From RDXT01 sp033765305 (GTDB taxonomy: Bacteria > Bacteroidota > Bacteroidia > J057), in assembly GCA_033765305.1 (NCBI GenBank), contig JANRID010000014.1:1-64000 (forward strand): DNA of 64,000 bases. The letters run 5' to 3'. Below, piece by piece: positions 34,302 to 42,355 of this stretch. A program made the position numbers and the translations under genes. Position 1 is the stretch's first letter, and each line of letters starts with the position of its first letter. The notes beneath the pieces are model-generated. The model was not told the origin of the DNA. It saw only the letters and a list, made by a program, of their open reading frames with translations, and did not search any database.

Positions 34302-34318
34302 CCGCAGGGCGGGCGGGC

Positions 34319-34348
34319 AGGAAAAAATTTCAGGTAAAATTTTTTCCT
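34319..34348 (+). terminator. Terminator hairpin with T-run
   Basis: A perfect 12-bp stem (34319-34330 with 34337-34348) with a 6-base loop. The right arm contains TTTTTT. It lies 18 bases after the TlpA-like stop and fits an intrinsic terminator. Confidence 0.6.
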
Positions 34349-34353
34349 AATAG

Positions 34354-34414
34354 TATGCATGCATAACACTTTCTGCGTATCTTCGTTTATAAGATAGTAT
34401 GCAAGCATACTATC
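34354..34414 (+). promoter_or_regulatory. Promoter of the acyl-CoA dehydrogenase with two palindromic operators
   Basis: A -7-like box TATCTTCG lies at 34378-34385. A 22-bp near-continuous palindrome, GATAGTATGC-AA-GCATACTATC, sits at 34393-34414 about where transcription should start. A related palindrome TATGCATGCATA (34354-34365, preceded by TAG) covers the expected -33 region. Both share the half-site TAGTATGC. Two operators bracketing the core promoter is a typical repressor arrangement. A TetR-type fatty-acid regulator is plausible, but no such gene adjoins. Confidence 0.6.
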
Positions 34415-34479
34415 TGCCTGTCCGGCGTGCGCGGCAGGCGTCCGAAATCCTTCTGATTCAGCATTTTACAGATACCAGC

Positions 34480-36267
34480 ATGCAAACCACAGCTAAGCGC
34501 CCGGCTATTCGCGGCGGAGAATTTCTGATCCGCGCCACGGCTCCCGAGGAAGTGTTCATTCCCGAATCGTTCTCCGAGGAGCAGCGTATGATGGCGGAAG
34601 CCTGCCAGGACTTCATCGACCGGCAGATCCGCCCCAATCTCGAAACCCTCGAAAACCCGGAAAGCGGCCTGATGCCGGTCATGCTGGAAAAGGCCGGCGA
34701 AATGGGCCTGCTGGGGGTCACGGTGCCCGAAGAATTCGGCGGGCTGGGCATGAGCTTCAACACCTCCATGCTCATTGCCGACATGCTGGGGCCCACGGGC
34801 TCGTTCTCGACCGCCTTCGGTGCCCATACGGGCATCGGCACGCTGCCGATCCAGTACTACGGCTCCGAAGACCAGAAAGCGAAGTACCTGCCCCTGCTGG
34901 CCAGCGGCGAATGGAAGTCCTGCTACTGCCTCACCGAGCCGGAGGCCGGCTCCGACGCCAATTCCGGCAAGACCCGCGCCCGCCTCAACGAAGCCGGCAC
35001 GCATTACCTCATCACCGGCCAGAAGATGTGGATCTCCAATGCCGGATTCGCCGATCTGATGATCGTCTTTGCCAAGGTGGACGACGACAAGAACCACTCG
35101 GCTTTCATCGTCGAGCGCAGCTTCGGCAACATCACCCTCGGCGACGAGGAGAAGAAAATGGGCATCAAAGGCTCCTCCACGCGCCAGGTGTTTTTCAATG
35201 AAACGCCGGTGCCGGTGGAGAATATGCTCTCCGAGCGCGGCAACGGCTTCAAGATTGCGGTCAACATCCTGAATATCGGGCGGATCAAGCTGGCTGCCGC
35301 CGTCATCGGCGCCTGCAAGAGCGTCATTGGCGAAGGGGTCCGCTACGCGGCGGAGCGCCGCCAGTTCGGGCAGCCCATCGCCAGCTTCGGCGCCATCCGC
35401 CACAAGATGGCCGAGATGTCGGTGCGCACCTGGGTTACCGAGGCAGCCGTGTACCGCGCAGGCCAGAACATCGAGGACAAAATCCAGGAGCTTGCGGAGG
35501 GCGGCCTGCCCAAGCATACCGCCGTGCTCAAGGCGACGGAAGAATTCGCGATCGAGTGCGCGATGATGAAGGTGCATTCCTCCGAGGTGCTGGACTATGT
35601 GGTGGACGAAGGGGTGCAGATCTTCGGCGGCATGGGCTTCTCCGAAGAAGCGCCGATGGCGCGGGCCTACCGCGATGCGCGGATCACGCGGATCTACGAA
35701 GGCACCAACGAGATCAACCGCATGCTGCTGGTGGGCATGGTGCTGAAGCGCGCGCTCAAGGGCGAGCTCAACCTGATGGCGCCGGTCATGGCGGTGGTGC
35801 AGGAGCTGGCGCAGCCGCAGGGCGAGCTGCAGCCCCTGGAAGGGCCGCTGGGAATGGAGCACGCTGTGCTGGCTCAGCTCAAAAAGGCCACCCTGCTGGT
35901 GGCGGGCAAGGCCGTGCAGGATCTGGGCGCCCGGATCAACGACGAGCAGGAGCTGCTCATGGAGCTGGCCGAGATGATGATCGAGGTGTATGCGGCGGAA
36001 TCTGCGCTGCTGCGCGCCGAAAAACTTGCCGCCGGCGGAGAAGAGGCCGGCAGCGCGATGGCGATTGCCCGCATTTACCTCGCCGACACCGTGGACCGCG
36101 TCTATACCTCCGGCAAGCGGGCCATTGCAGCCTTTGCCAAGGAGCAGGAGCATGCGATGCTGATGTCGGGGCTGCGCCGCCTGACCCGCGCGCCGCTGGT
36201 CAATACGGTTGCGCTGCGCCGCGAGCTTGCCGATCAGCTGACCGGCAAGCTGGACTACGCCTTCTGA
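34480..36267 (+). CDS. Acyl-CoA dehydrogenase (long, VLCAD/ACAD9-like form)
   Basis: 595 residues from ATG 34480 (MQTTAKRPAIRGGEFLI); the ATG at 34399 lies within the operator palindrome and is rejected. The core holds the family signatures C-Y-C-L-T-E-P-E-A-G-S-D and Q-I-F-G-G-M-G-F-S-E-E-A-P-M-A-R-A-Y-R-D-A-R-I-T-R-I-Y-E-G-T-N-E-I-N, with the catalytic Glu in the last. An extra C-terminal helical domain (about 430-595) is typical of the VLCAD/ACAD9-like enzymes. It starts beta-oxidation of long acyl-CoAs and passes electrons to Etf. The two-site operator upstream suggests substrate-responsive control. Confidence 0.92.
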   Translation: MQTTAKRPAIRGGEFLIRATAPEEVFIPESFSEEQRMMAEACQDFIDRQIRPNLETLENPESGLMPVMLEKAGEMGLLGVTVPEEFGGLGMSFNTSMLIADMLGPTGSFSTAFGAHTGIGTLPIQYYGSEDQKAKYLPLLASGEWKSCYCLTEPEAGSDANSGKTRARLNEAGTHYLITGQKMWISNAGFADLMIVFAKVDDDKNHSAFIVERSFGNITLGDEEKKMGIKGSSTRQVFFNETPVPVENMLSERGNGFKIAVNILNIGRIKLAAAVIGACKSVIGEGVRYAAERRQFGQPIASFGAIRHKMAEMSVRTWVTEAAVYRAGQNIEDKIQELAEGGLPKHTAVLKATEEFAIECAMMKVHSSEVLDYVVDEGVQIFGGMGFSEEAPMARAYRDARITRIYEGTNEINRMLLVGMVLKRALKGELNLMAPVMAVVQELAQPQGELQPLEGPLGMEHAVLAQLKKATLLVAGKAVQDLGARINDEQELLMELAEMMIEVYAAESALLRAEKLAAGGEEAGSAMAIARIYLADTVDRVYTSGKRAIAAFAKEQEHAMLMSGLRRLTRAPLVNTVALRRELADQLTGKLDYAF

Positions 36268-36290
36268 CCCGGCATCTGCCGGCCGGATCT

Positions 36291-36326
36291 ACCGAAAAAG
36301 CCCCGCATCTGCGGGGCTTTTTCGGT
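36291..36326. terminator. Strong bidirectional terminator
   Basis: A perfect 17-bp inverted repeat (36291-36307 with 36310-36326) and a 2-base loop, with AAAAA on the left arm and TTTTT on the right. It lies between the convergent acyl-CoA dehydrogenase and fadD genes and should work in both directions. Confidence 0.85.
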
Positions 36327-36345
36327 ATGGCAGCCGCGCAGGCGC

Positions 36346-38013
36346 TCAGGAAGCCGCAGGCTCCCGCAGCGCCCGGCGCAGGATTTTGCCTACGTTGGTT
36401 TTGGGCAGCTCCGTGCGGAATTCGATGTGGCGAGGGCGCTTGTAATTGGTGAGGTTTTCCGCGCAGAAATCCCGGATCTCGTCGGCAGTCAGCGATTCGT
36501 CCTTTTTCACCACAAACAGCTTGACTGCCTCTCCTGAATGCTCGTCCGGCACGCCGATGGCGGCAGCTTCCAGCACCTTGGGGTGCGCGGCCACCACCTC
36601 TTCGATTTCGTTGGGGTACACATTGAAGCCCGACACGAGGATCATGTCCTTGATCCGGTCCACGATGCGCACATAGCCGTCCTCGTCCATGACGCCTACA
36701 TCGCCGGTTTTGAGCCAGCCGTCGGAGGTGATGGTTTTGGCGGTTTCATCGGGCCGGTTGTAGTAGCCGGCCATGACCTGCGGGCCGGAGACCTGGATTT
36801 CGCCGCGCCCGCCGAGGGGCAGCGGCTGGTCCTGCTCATCGGCGATGCGCACGAAGGTGGAAGGCACGGGCACCCCGATGGAGCCGATTTTTCCGCTGCC
36901 GTCGAAGGGGTTGACGGTCACCACCGGCGAGGACTCCGTCATGCCGAAGCCTTCGCAGAGCGTAAGGCCGGTGATTTCCTTGAAGCGGTCGGCCACGGGC
37001 TTCTGGATCGCCATGGCGCCGCCGGAGACGATGCGCCAGGAGCTGAAGTCGACCGTAGCGAATTCGGGGTTGTTGTTCAGAGCATTGAAGAGCGTATTGA
37101 CCCCGGTCATGAGGGAAATGGGATAGCGCTTCATATCGCCGATCAGCGCCTTCTGGTCGCGGGGGTTGACCACGAGCACGGAGCAGCCGCCGATCAGCAG
37201 GCAGCACAGGCAGTTGACCGTGAAGGAATAAATGTGGTACATCGGCAGCGGCGTGAGCACATACTCTGCGCCTTCGCGCACGAAATCGCCCATCCAGGCC
37301 CGGATCTGGAGCATGTTGGCGATCAGGTTGCGGTTGGTGAGCATGGCCCCTTTGGAAACGCCGGTGGTACCGCCGGTGTACTGGATGGCGACCACATCCT
37401 GCGGGCCGGTGCGGACGCGGCGCATCTGCATGCGGGCGCCCTGGCGCAGGGCAGCGCTGAAGCGCACGGCACCCGGGATGCGGTAGGGCGGCACCATTTT
37501 CCGCACCTTGCGGATCACATAATTGACGAGGGGGGCCTTCAGGCCGCCGAGCTGATCGCCGATGCCCGTAACGATGACCGTTTTGAGGTCCGTTTCGGGC
37601 AGGATTTTTTCGAGGTGGTGGGCGAAGTTTTCGGCGATGAGAATCCCCGTCGCGCCGGAGTCCTTGAACTGATGCCGCATTTCGCGCTCGGTGTAGAGCG
37701 GATTGGTATTGACCAGCACGAGGCCGGCGCGCAGCGCAGCAAAGAGGGCGATGGGATACTGGAGCAGGTTGGGCAGCATGATGGCGAGGCGGTCGCCGGG
37801 CTGCATGCCGCGCGACTGCAGGTAGGCCGCCAGGGCGCGGGAGCGGTCATCGATCTCGCGGAAGGTGAGGACCTTGCCCATGCAGGCATAGGCAGGCTTG
37901 CTGCCGAAGGTTCGCAGCGATTCATCCACCACATCGGCGAGGCTGCTGTAAAGATCGGGATTGATGTCGTGCGGGACCCCTTGGGGGTAATGCCGCAGCC
38001 AGATACGTTCCAT
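36346..38013 (-). CDS. fadD: Long-chain fatty-acid-CoA ligase
   Basis: 555 residues. ANL-superfamily motifs: Y-T-G-G-T-T-G-V-S-K-G-A-M-L-T-N (about 214-229), E-G-F-G-M-T-E-S-S-P near 330, and the hinge T-G-D-V-G-V-M-D-E-D-G-Y-V-R-I-V-D-R-I-K-D-M near 430, with the C-terminal Lys in K-T-N-V-G-K-I-L-R-R. It converts fatty acids to acyl-CoA at the inner membrane and so feeds the neighbouring acyl-CoA dehydrogenase. The start MERIWLRHYPQGVPHDI is the usual FadD N-terminus. Confidence 0.94.
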   Translation of the reverse strand: MERIWLRHYPQGVPHDINPDLYSSLADVVDESLRTFGSKPAYACMGKVLTFREIDDRSRALAAYLQSRGMQPGDRLAIMLPNLLQYPIALFAALRAGLVLVNTNPLYTEREMRHQFKDSGATGILIAENFAHHLEKILPETDLKTVIVTGIGDQLGGLKAPLVNYVIRKVRKMVPPYRIPGAVRFSAALRQGARMQMRRVRTGPQDVVAIQYTGGTTGVSKGAMLTNRNLIANMLQIRAWMGDFVREGAEYVLTPLPMYHIYSFTVNCLCCLLIGGCSVLVVNPRDQKALIGDMKRYPISLMTGVNTLFNALNNNPEFATVDFSSWRIVSGGAMAIQKPVADRFKEITGLTLCEGFGMTESSPVVTVNPFDGSGKIGSIGVPVPSTFVRIADEQDQPLPLGGRGEIQVSGPQVMAGYYNRPDETAKTITSDGWLKTGDVGVMDEDGYVRIVDRIKDMILVSGFNVYPNEIEEVVAAHPKVLEAAAIGVPDEHSGEAVKLFVVKKDESLTADEIRDFCAENLTNYKRPRHIEFRTELPKTNVGKILRRALREPAAS

Positions 38014-38078
38014 TGCGGGTAGCAGGAGTCTTGAGGCTGGAATATAGGAAAGTTTCTAAAAAAAGCAGGGATTTCGGG

Positions 38079-38417
38079 TCAAGGTGCCGGAAAATCTGTG
38101 CCTGCCGGCCAGAGGGCCTGAAGCTCTTCGCGGCGCAGAGCCGGAGGAAACTCACCGGCCTCGAGTTTCTGCAAGGCCAGCTCTCCGGCGCGCCGGGCCG
38201 TCAGCGAATCGGGAAACGGAATCCGCCCCGGCACCGCAGGCACAAACGGCTGCCGGATGAGCGGCTTGCCGCCGCGCAGGAGGAGATAGCCGTAGCCGCC
38301 CGGCACGGCCTGCACGCCGAGCGTATGAACAGGGCCGGCTGGCCGGGCAGCCTGCTGCGAAGGCTCGCGGCAGGCTGCCCAGCACACCAGCAGCAGCGGC
38401 AGAACGCGGCGGATCAC
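38079..38417 (-). CDS. DUF4907 lipoprotein
   Basis: 112 residues. A short signal with lipobox (LLLVCWAAC, Cys16) is followed by a compact domain with G-G-Y-G-Y-x-L-x-x-x-G-K-P-L-I-R-Q-P-F-V-P-A-V-P-G, the DUF4907 pattern. It overlaps the Kelch gene upstream by 4 bases (ATGA). DUF4907 proteins often sit next to Kelch/T9SS proteins in Bacteroidota, so the two probably work together at the cell surface. Function unknown. Confidence 0.75.
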   Translation of the reverse strand: MIRRVLPLLLVCWAACREPSQQAARPAGPVHTLGVQAVPGGYGYLLLRGGKPLIRQPFVPAVPGRIPFPDSLTARRAGELALQKLEAGEFPPALRREELQALWPAGTDFPAP

Positions 38418-39619
38418 CGGATATAGAGCTTCTGCGCCGCAGCGGCGCCGCTGGCATCCTGCAGGCGCAGCACATACACACCGGCAGGCAACGCCGGCAG
38501 GGGCCAGATCCCTTCCCAGCGACCGCCGGGCGGCAGGCCGCGCTCCGCTGCCAGCCTGCCCGACAGATCGCGCAGCTCCAGGGAGGCGGTGCCGGTGTAG
38601 CGGGCTTCGCGGATCAGCAGCTTCCCAGGCAGGGGAGCGGCATCCAGGCGCGCCATGCCGGGCAGATCCGGGTCGGCGGCGTTGGGGAAGATATTGGGGG
38701 TGAATTCCCAGAGCTTGCTGCTGGCAGTATTGCCGCCGGAGACGGTTTCTTCGCCGAACACCAGATAGCCCTTGTCTCCGATGGTGAAGCCGGAGGCATT
38801 GGCCGTGCGGTTGCCGGGGAAGGTATTGTCCAATTCCCAGGCATCGGCAGCCGGGTCGTAGCGGTAGAGATTCTTGGCATTCTGGCCTACATTGTACACG
38901 TAGCCGTAGCCATTAAGTCCGAAGCCGAAAGACTGGTCGGAGGGAATGTCCATGTTGGAGATTTCGGTCCAGGCATCCGCAACGGGGTCGTATTTCCACA
39001 TATCGCGCTGCACGCTGCCGAAGACCCAGAAGCCGAGGCCAAGGTAGCCGGTTCCATCCACGGAAAATGCCACCTGCGCCCGGCGGTCGCGGCCCGGGAA
39101 GTTGGCCTTTTCCGACCAGGTATTCGTGCCGATCTGGTAGGCATATACGTTGCCGGTGCCGTTTTCCGGACCGATGTAGATGGTGCTGTCGATCACGAAG
39201 CCTTCCGAATATGCGAACCCGATCCCCGGACAGGCGGCGAGGGCGGTCCATGCGTTGGCAGCGGGGTCGTATTCGTAGAAGTCCTTCTCGAAATTGATGA
39301 ATGAGGTGCCGAAGCCTACGTAGCCTTTGGCATCCGTGCTGAAGGCGGAGGCGCCTTCGCGGGCACCGCCGGGATAGTCGGCGATCTGGGCCCAGGTATC
39401 GGTGGCGGGGTCGTATTCCCAGAAATCAGCGACGGCGTTCCCGGAGAATCCGGTGCGCCCGGTGCCGGCATAGCCCTTGCCTCCCGCAGAAAATGAAGCT
39501 GCCCAGAAGCGGCCCACCCCGCTGATGGAGGCTTTCTGCACCCAGGTGCCCTGTGCGGCTCCGGATGCGGCGGCGAGCAGCAGCCCGCCGGCCAGCACAA
39601 TGCGTAATGATCTCATCAT
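38414..39619 (-). CDS. Kelch-repeat protein secreted by T9SS
   Basis: 401 residues from ATG 39619 (MMRSLRIVLAGGLLLAAASGAAQ-G), which gives a standard signal peptide; longer frames run into the DUF202 gene. Six Kelch blades are visible, each with the pattern G-K-G-Y-x-G-x-G then L/F-W-E-Y-D-P-A-T-D-T-W. A type A T9SS sorting domain ends the protein (SGRLAAERGLPPG to AGVYVLRLQDASGAAAAQKLYI). Probably a surface-exposed beta-propeller for binding. It forms an operon with DUF4907. A pentanucleotide repeat lies just upstream (39631-39650). Confidence 0.85.
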   Translation of the reverse strand: MMRSLRIVLAGGLLLAAASGAAQGTWVQKASISGVGRFWAASFSAGGKGYAGTGRTGFSGNAVADFWEYDPATDTWAQIADYPGGAREGASAFSTDAKGYVGFGTSFINFEKDFYEYDPAANAWTALAACPGIGFAYSEGFVIDSTIYIGPENGTGNVYAYQIGTNTWSEKANFPGRDRRAQVAFSVDGTGYLGLGFWVFGSVQRDMWKYDPVADAWTEISNMDIPSDQSFGFGLNGYGYVYNVGQNAKNLYRYDPAADAWELDNTFPGNRTANASGFTIGDKGYLVFGEETVSGGNTASSKLWEFTPNIFPNAADPDLPGMARLDAAPLPGKLLIREARYTGTASLELRDLSGRLAAERGLPPGGRWEGIWPLPALPAGVYVLRLQDASGAAAAQKLYIR

Positions 39620-39630
39620 CAGGTCAGATT

Positions 39631-39650
39631 GATTGGATTGGATTGGATTG
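39631..39650. repeat. (GATTG)4 simple repeat in the Kelch gene leader
   Basis: Four perfect tandem GATTG units, preceded by a partial unit (GATT), lie 12 bases upstream of the Kelch start codon. They occupy the 5' untranslated or promoter region. Copy-number change by slippage could alter expression. Confidence 0.85.
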
Positions 39651-39689
39651 GAATGACAGGGATGGAATATGGCAGGAAGCAGGCCGCAT

Positions 39690-40022
39690 TTACAGCTCGT
39701 CGTCCAGCAGTTCGAGGCTGTGGTGTGTCCGCGATTCGTCGGGCTTGAGAATGCGCAGCTGTTTAATGCGGTTAACATGGCGCCAGACGCCGAGCGCTGC
39801 GGTCGCCAGCCCCAAGGGCACCAGCCCGATTCCCAGGTAATGGATGCTGACCAGCTCTTTGAAGGACAGAATCGACAGCCCGGCAAACACAAAATACAGT
39901 CCGGAGCGCAGATAGGCCAGCAGGGTGCGCTCGTAGGCGAGCCGGGTGCGCTCGATCGCCAGCACATCGCGCAGCAGCAGGCGGTCGTTCTTGTAAGGCA
40001 GGTACCAGTTGGAGGATGCCAT
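39690..40022 (-). CDS. DUF202 membrane protein
   Basis: 110 residues from ATG 40022 (MASSNWYLPYKNDRLLLRD), the expected start for this family. Two predicted membrane helices (about 40-60 and 70-90) follow the amphipathic L-A-I-E-R-T-R-L-A-Y-E-R-T-L-L-A-Y-L-R motif typical of DUF202 (YidH-like). Small DUF202 proteins are widespread inner-membrane proteins of unknown role. The product continues into an acidic C-terminus (ELLDDEL). Confidence 0.8.
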   Translation of the reverse strand: MASSNWYLPYKNDRLLLRDVLAIERTRLAYERTLLAYLRSGLYFVFAGLSILSFKELVSIHYLGIGLVPLGLATAALGVWRHVNRIKQLRILKPDESRTHHSLELLDDEL

Positions 40023-40347
40023 GCAATCGGAGTAGCAGGAGGGGAATGCAAGATACAAGATTTGGAGCAGGATGTTACAGCGCGGGGCGCTTCGGCAGGC
40101 AGATTCCGGAGCGGGGATGTCAGATTTCGGCGGATCGGGCGGCAAAGGCGGGGGGCGCCGGAGTTAATTGCCTGACCGGTTAATTAATTAACGAACTGCT
40201 GCGGTGTAAGATCTGCGCGGGTTTCGCAGCGGAGGAAGTGTAGCATCGCCGGGGGAATGACTTTTTTACTTCCCCGCAACAGAAATAGTATTGCATCAGA
40301 CTTTACAGTATTCGCACTTTCATCGGATAACACACCAGTTTACCACC
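40023..40347. other. Divergent intergenic region
   Basis: About 325 bases without a gene between the DUF202 gene (minus) and the small T9SS cargo (plus). It turns AT-rich after 40160. It holds the palindrome at 40179-40192 and presumably both promoters. No good TAnnTTTG box was found. Confidence 0.5.
40179..40192. promoter_or_regulatory. 14-bp AT palindrome, possible operator
   Basis: GTTAATTAATTAAC is a perfect palindrome in otherwise GC-rich surroundings, with another GTTAATT at 40163-40169. Its place in a divergent intergenic region makes an operator plausible; nothing more can be said. Confidence 0.35.
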
Positions 40348-40764
40348 ATGCAACGCAGCACACGTTACCCGTTTTTCTCCCGGATTTCTGTATCCGTATG
40401 CTTTTCCCTCCTGATGCTGGCCGGCCTCGGCACGCTCCGCGCGCAGTACACGCTGACCCTGACCAGCATTGGCGGCATTGTAGTGGTAATTGAGGATGTG
40501 CCGCTGCGCGTAAGCCTGGACGACACCCATCCGGCCATCCGCGTATATCCCAACCCCATCCAGGGCAACGGCATCCTGACCGTGGAATCCACCCACGACA
40601 TTGCCGAAGTATGGGTCATCAACGGCAACAACCAGCCGGTGGCCCGTACCGTCGGACGGGGCACCTCGGTGCCGCTCCAGCTTCCGGGCCTGCAGCCCGG
40701 CCTGTACCGGGTCATCACCCTGATCGGCACCCAGGCCTACGGGCACATCATCGTGGTTCAGTAG
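40348..40764 (+). CDS. Very small T9SS cargo: signal peptide plus sorting domain
   Basis: 138 residues from ATG 40348. A signal peptide of about 33 residues ends TLRA-Q. The next ~25 residues are hydrophobic beta (LTLTSIGGIVVVIED). From about 60 on it is a type A T9SS sorting domain (IRVYPNPIQGNGILTVES to PGLQPGLYRVITLIGTQAYGHIIVVQ). There is almost no passenger domain. It could be a minimal surface protein, a remnant of a larger cargo, or a decoy. The stop overlaps that of the convergent gene at 40758. Confidence 0.75.
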   Translation: MQRSTRYPFFSRISVSVCFSLLMLAGLGTLRAQYTLTLTSIGGIVVVIEDVPLRVSLDDTHPAIRVYPNPIQGNGILTVESTHDIAEVWVINGNNQPVARTVGRGTSVPLQLPGLQPGLYRVITLIGTQAYGHIIVVQ

Positions 40765-42257
40765 GTGCGGCCTGCGGCCAGCTGCTCGCGCTTGCGCGCA
40801 ATCTTCTGGCGCAGCCACTCGGGGTTGTCGATGGGCCGGGTCCTGGCCAGGCTGTCCTCCAGGCGGCGCAGATCCTGCAGGCTGTCTGCGCCAATGAGGC
40901 GCAGCAGCAGCCGGAGCCGGTTGAGATAGGCTTTCTGATAGGCAGGCGCCAGATTGCGGCGGCTGCGCACATAGCGGATCAGGCCGTTCACCATGTCGCT
41001 GAGCCAGGCCTGATCCGCTTCTCCTGATTCGTAATGCGCCTGCAGCAGCAGGGTCCGCACATTGAGCTCGTACTGGACATTTCGGAAGCGGCGGGAAGCC
41101 GTCAGGCGGAACAGCTCGGCATATGCGCCCTGCTGATAGTACAGCATCGCCAGCCCCAGGTCGCGGGTTTCCTCCTGCTCGTCCGGATCCAGCAGGGGAG
41201 TCAGCGTATCGAGATACTGCCGGGCGCGGCTGTAGTCGTGGAGGCGCAGGCTCAGGGCGATGCTGTTGCGGTAGTAGGTGGCCGGCAGCACGCCGTTGAA
41301 CAGCAGGAACCGGCCGCGGATGCCCCAGTCGAGCAATTCCAGGGCCCGTGCCGCCAGCCCGGCCTCTCCGGTGCGCGCCATGCGCTGGATGGTATCGTTG
41401 AAAAGCACCCCGTGGATGGCCTGGAGATCGGGCGCGCTCAGGTGCGCCTCGTGCGCCTGCGCGAGGCGGTACACTTCCTCCGCACGGGCCTCAGAAGGCT
41501 CGGCCTGCAGGCGGTAGCATCCGTTCCAGATGCGGATGAGCAGGTCGCCGGCCTCCAGCGCCGGCTCCTGCGCCAGCTCCATGCCGGCCTCGTGCATCGG
41601 CGTCAGGCTGCCGGCATAGCCCGGCATGCGGAAGGTCATCGCCACCAGGATGCGCAGGTGCTTGCTGATCCAGAAGCGGTCCAGGTAGCGGTGGATTTCC
41701 TGAAATCGCTCCGACCAGAAGCCCGGCGAGAAATAGCTGGCCGCCGTGCTCCGCTTGCCCGGATGCTTGACGTGAAAGCGGTACAGTTCCTCCTCCAGCT
41801 TCAGCAGAATCCAGTAATCATCCTCGCGGAGCAGGGTTTTGCTGCGGAGCTGCAGCTGGGTATGGCGGTACTGGCGGATGAAGACCTCGTCGATGCCGCG
41901 GGTATTGAGGGCGGCGAGCAGGTAGGCGTCCCGCATTGCGCGGTCGCTGCGGAAAGTTTCGATGGCCAGAAACTCCTCCACATGCGCCGTGAGGTCGCGG
42001 AAGAGCTTGCGCATGCGCGCATCGTCATAGGGCGCGCCGGGATAGAGGTGCTGCCAGAGCTGCAGGGAGGCGGGCGCCTCCTGTGCTTCGAGCAGCCGGG
42101 CGGCCAGCTGCCGCACAAACTGCTGCCGGGTGCCCAGCTCGGCGTCCAGCCAGCGGCCAAACCGCATCCGTTCCTCTTCGCCGAGGGACGCCATGAGCTG
42201 CCAGAGCTTGCGGTGATGCATACCGGAGGGGGCAGAATATCTGAAGCGGTGTACCAT
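40758..42257 (-). CDS. Helical-repeat protein of unknown function
   Basis: 499 residues, not recognised. It is soluble and mostly alpha-helical, rich in Leu/Arg/Glu, with no signal peptide. It reads as a TPR-like superhelix in the second half (L-x-x-R-I-W-N-G-C-Y-R-L, Y-Y-R-N-S-I-A-L-S-L-R-L-H-D-Y-S-R-A-R-Q-Y-L). The second Met (position 13; MHHRKLWQLMASLGEEER) is a more likely start because Bacteroidota proteins of this kind begin with a short helical W/F-rich segment. Convergent with the small T9SS cargo (7-base overlap). Confidence 0.6.
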   Translation of the reverse strand: MVHRFRYSAPSGMHHRKLWQLMASLGEEERMRFGRWLDAELGTRQQFVRQLAARLLEAQEAPASLQLWQHLYPGAPYDDARMRKLFRDLTAHVEEFLAIETFRSDRAMRDAYLLAALNTRGIDEVFIRQYRHTQLQLRSKTLLREDDYWILLKLEEELYRFHVKHPGKRSTAASYFSPGFWSERFQEIHRYLDRFWISKHLRILVAMTFRMPGYAGSLTPMHEAGMELAQEPALEAGDLLIRIWNGCYRLQAEPSEARAEEVYRLAQAHEAHLSAPDLQAIHGVLFNDTIQRMARTGEAGLAARALELLDWGIRGRFLLFNGVLPATYYRNSIALSLRLHDYSRARQYLDTLTPLLDPDEQEETRDLGLAMLYYQQGAYAELFRLTASRRFRNVQYELNVRTLLLQAHYESGEADQAWLSDMVNGLIRYVRSRRNLAPAYQKAYLNRLRLLLRLIGADSLQDLRRLEDSLARTRPIDNPEWLRQKIARKREQLAAGRTY

Positions 42258-42355
42258 TCATGTAAACGGATGAAAGGCTGAAGCGTTGCGAAGCGGTCCG
42301 GCGGAATATGCGGAACCGGCCCGGCGGCGTATCTTGCAGGCCGATCCCGCCCGGT

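Noticed and set aside
38041..38062. Another copy of the TTAGAA operator upstream of fadD
   Set aside because: TTAGAA is present on the minus strand, but no second half-site stands at the N6 spacing; the resemblance is partial.
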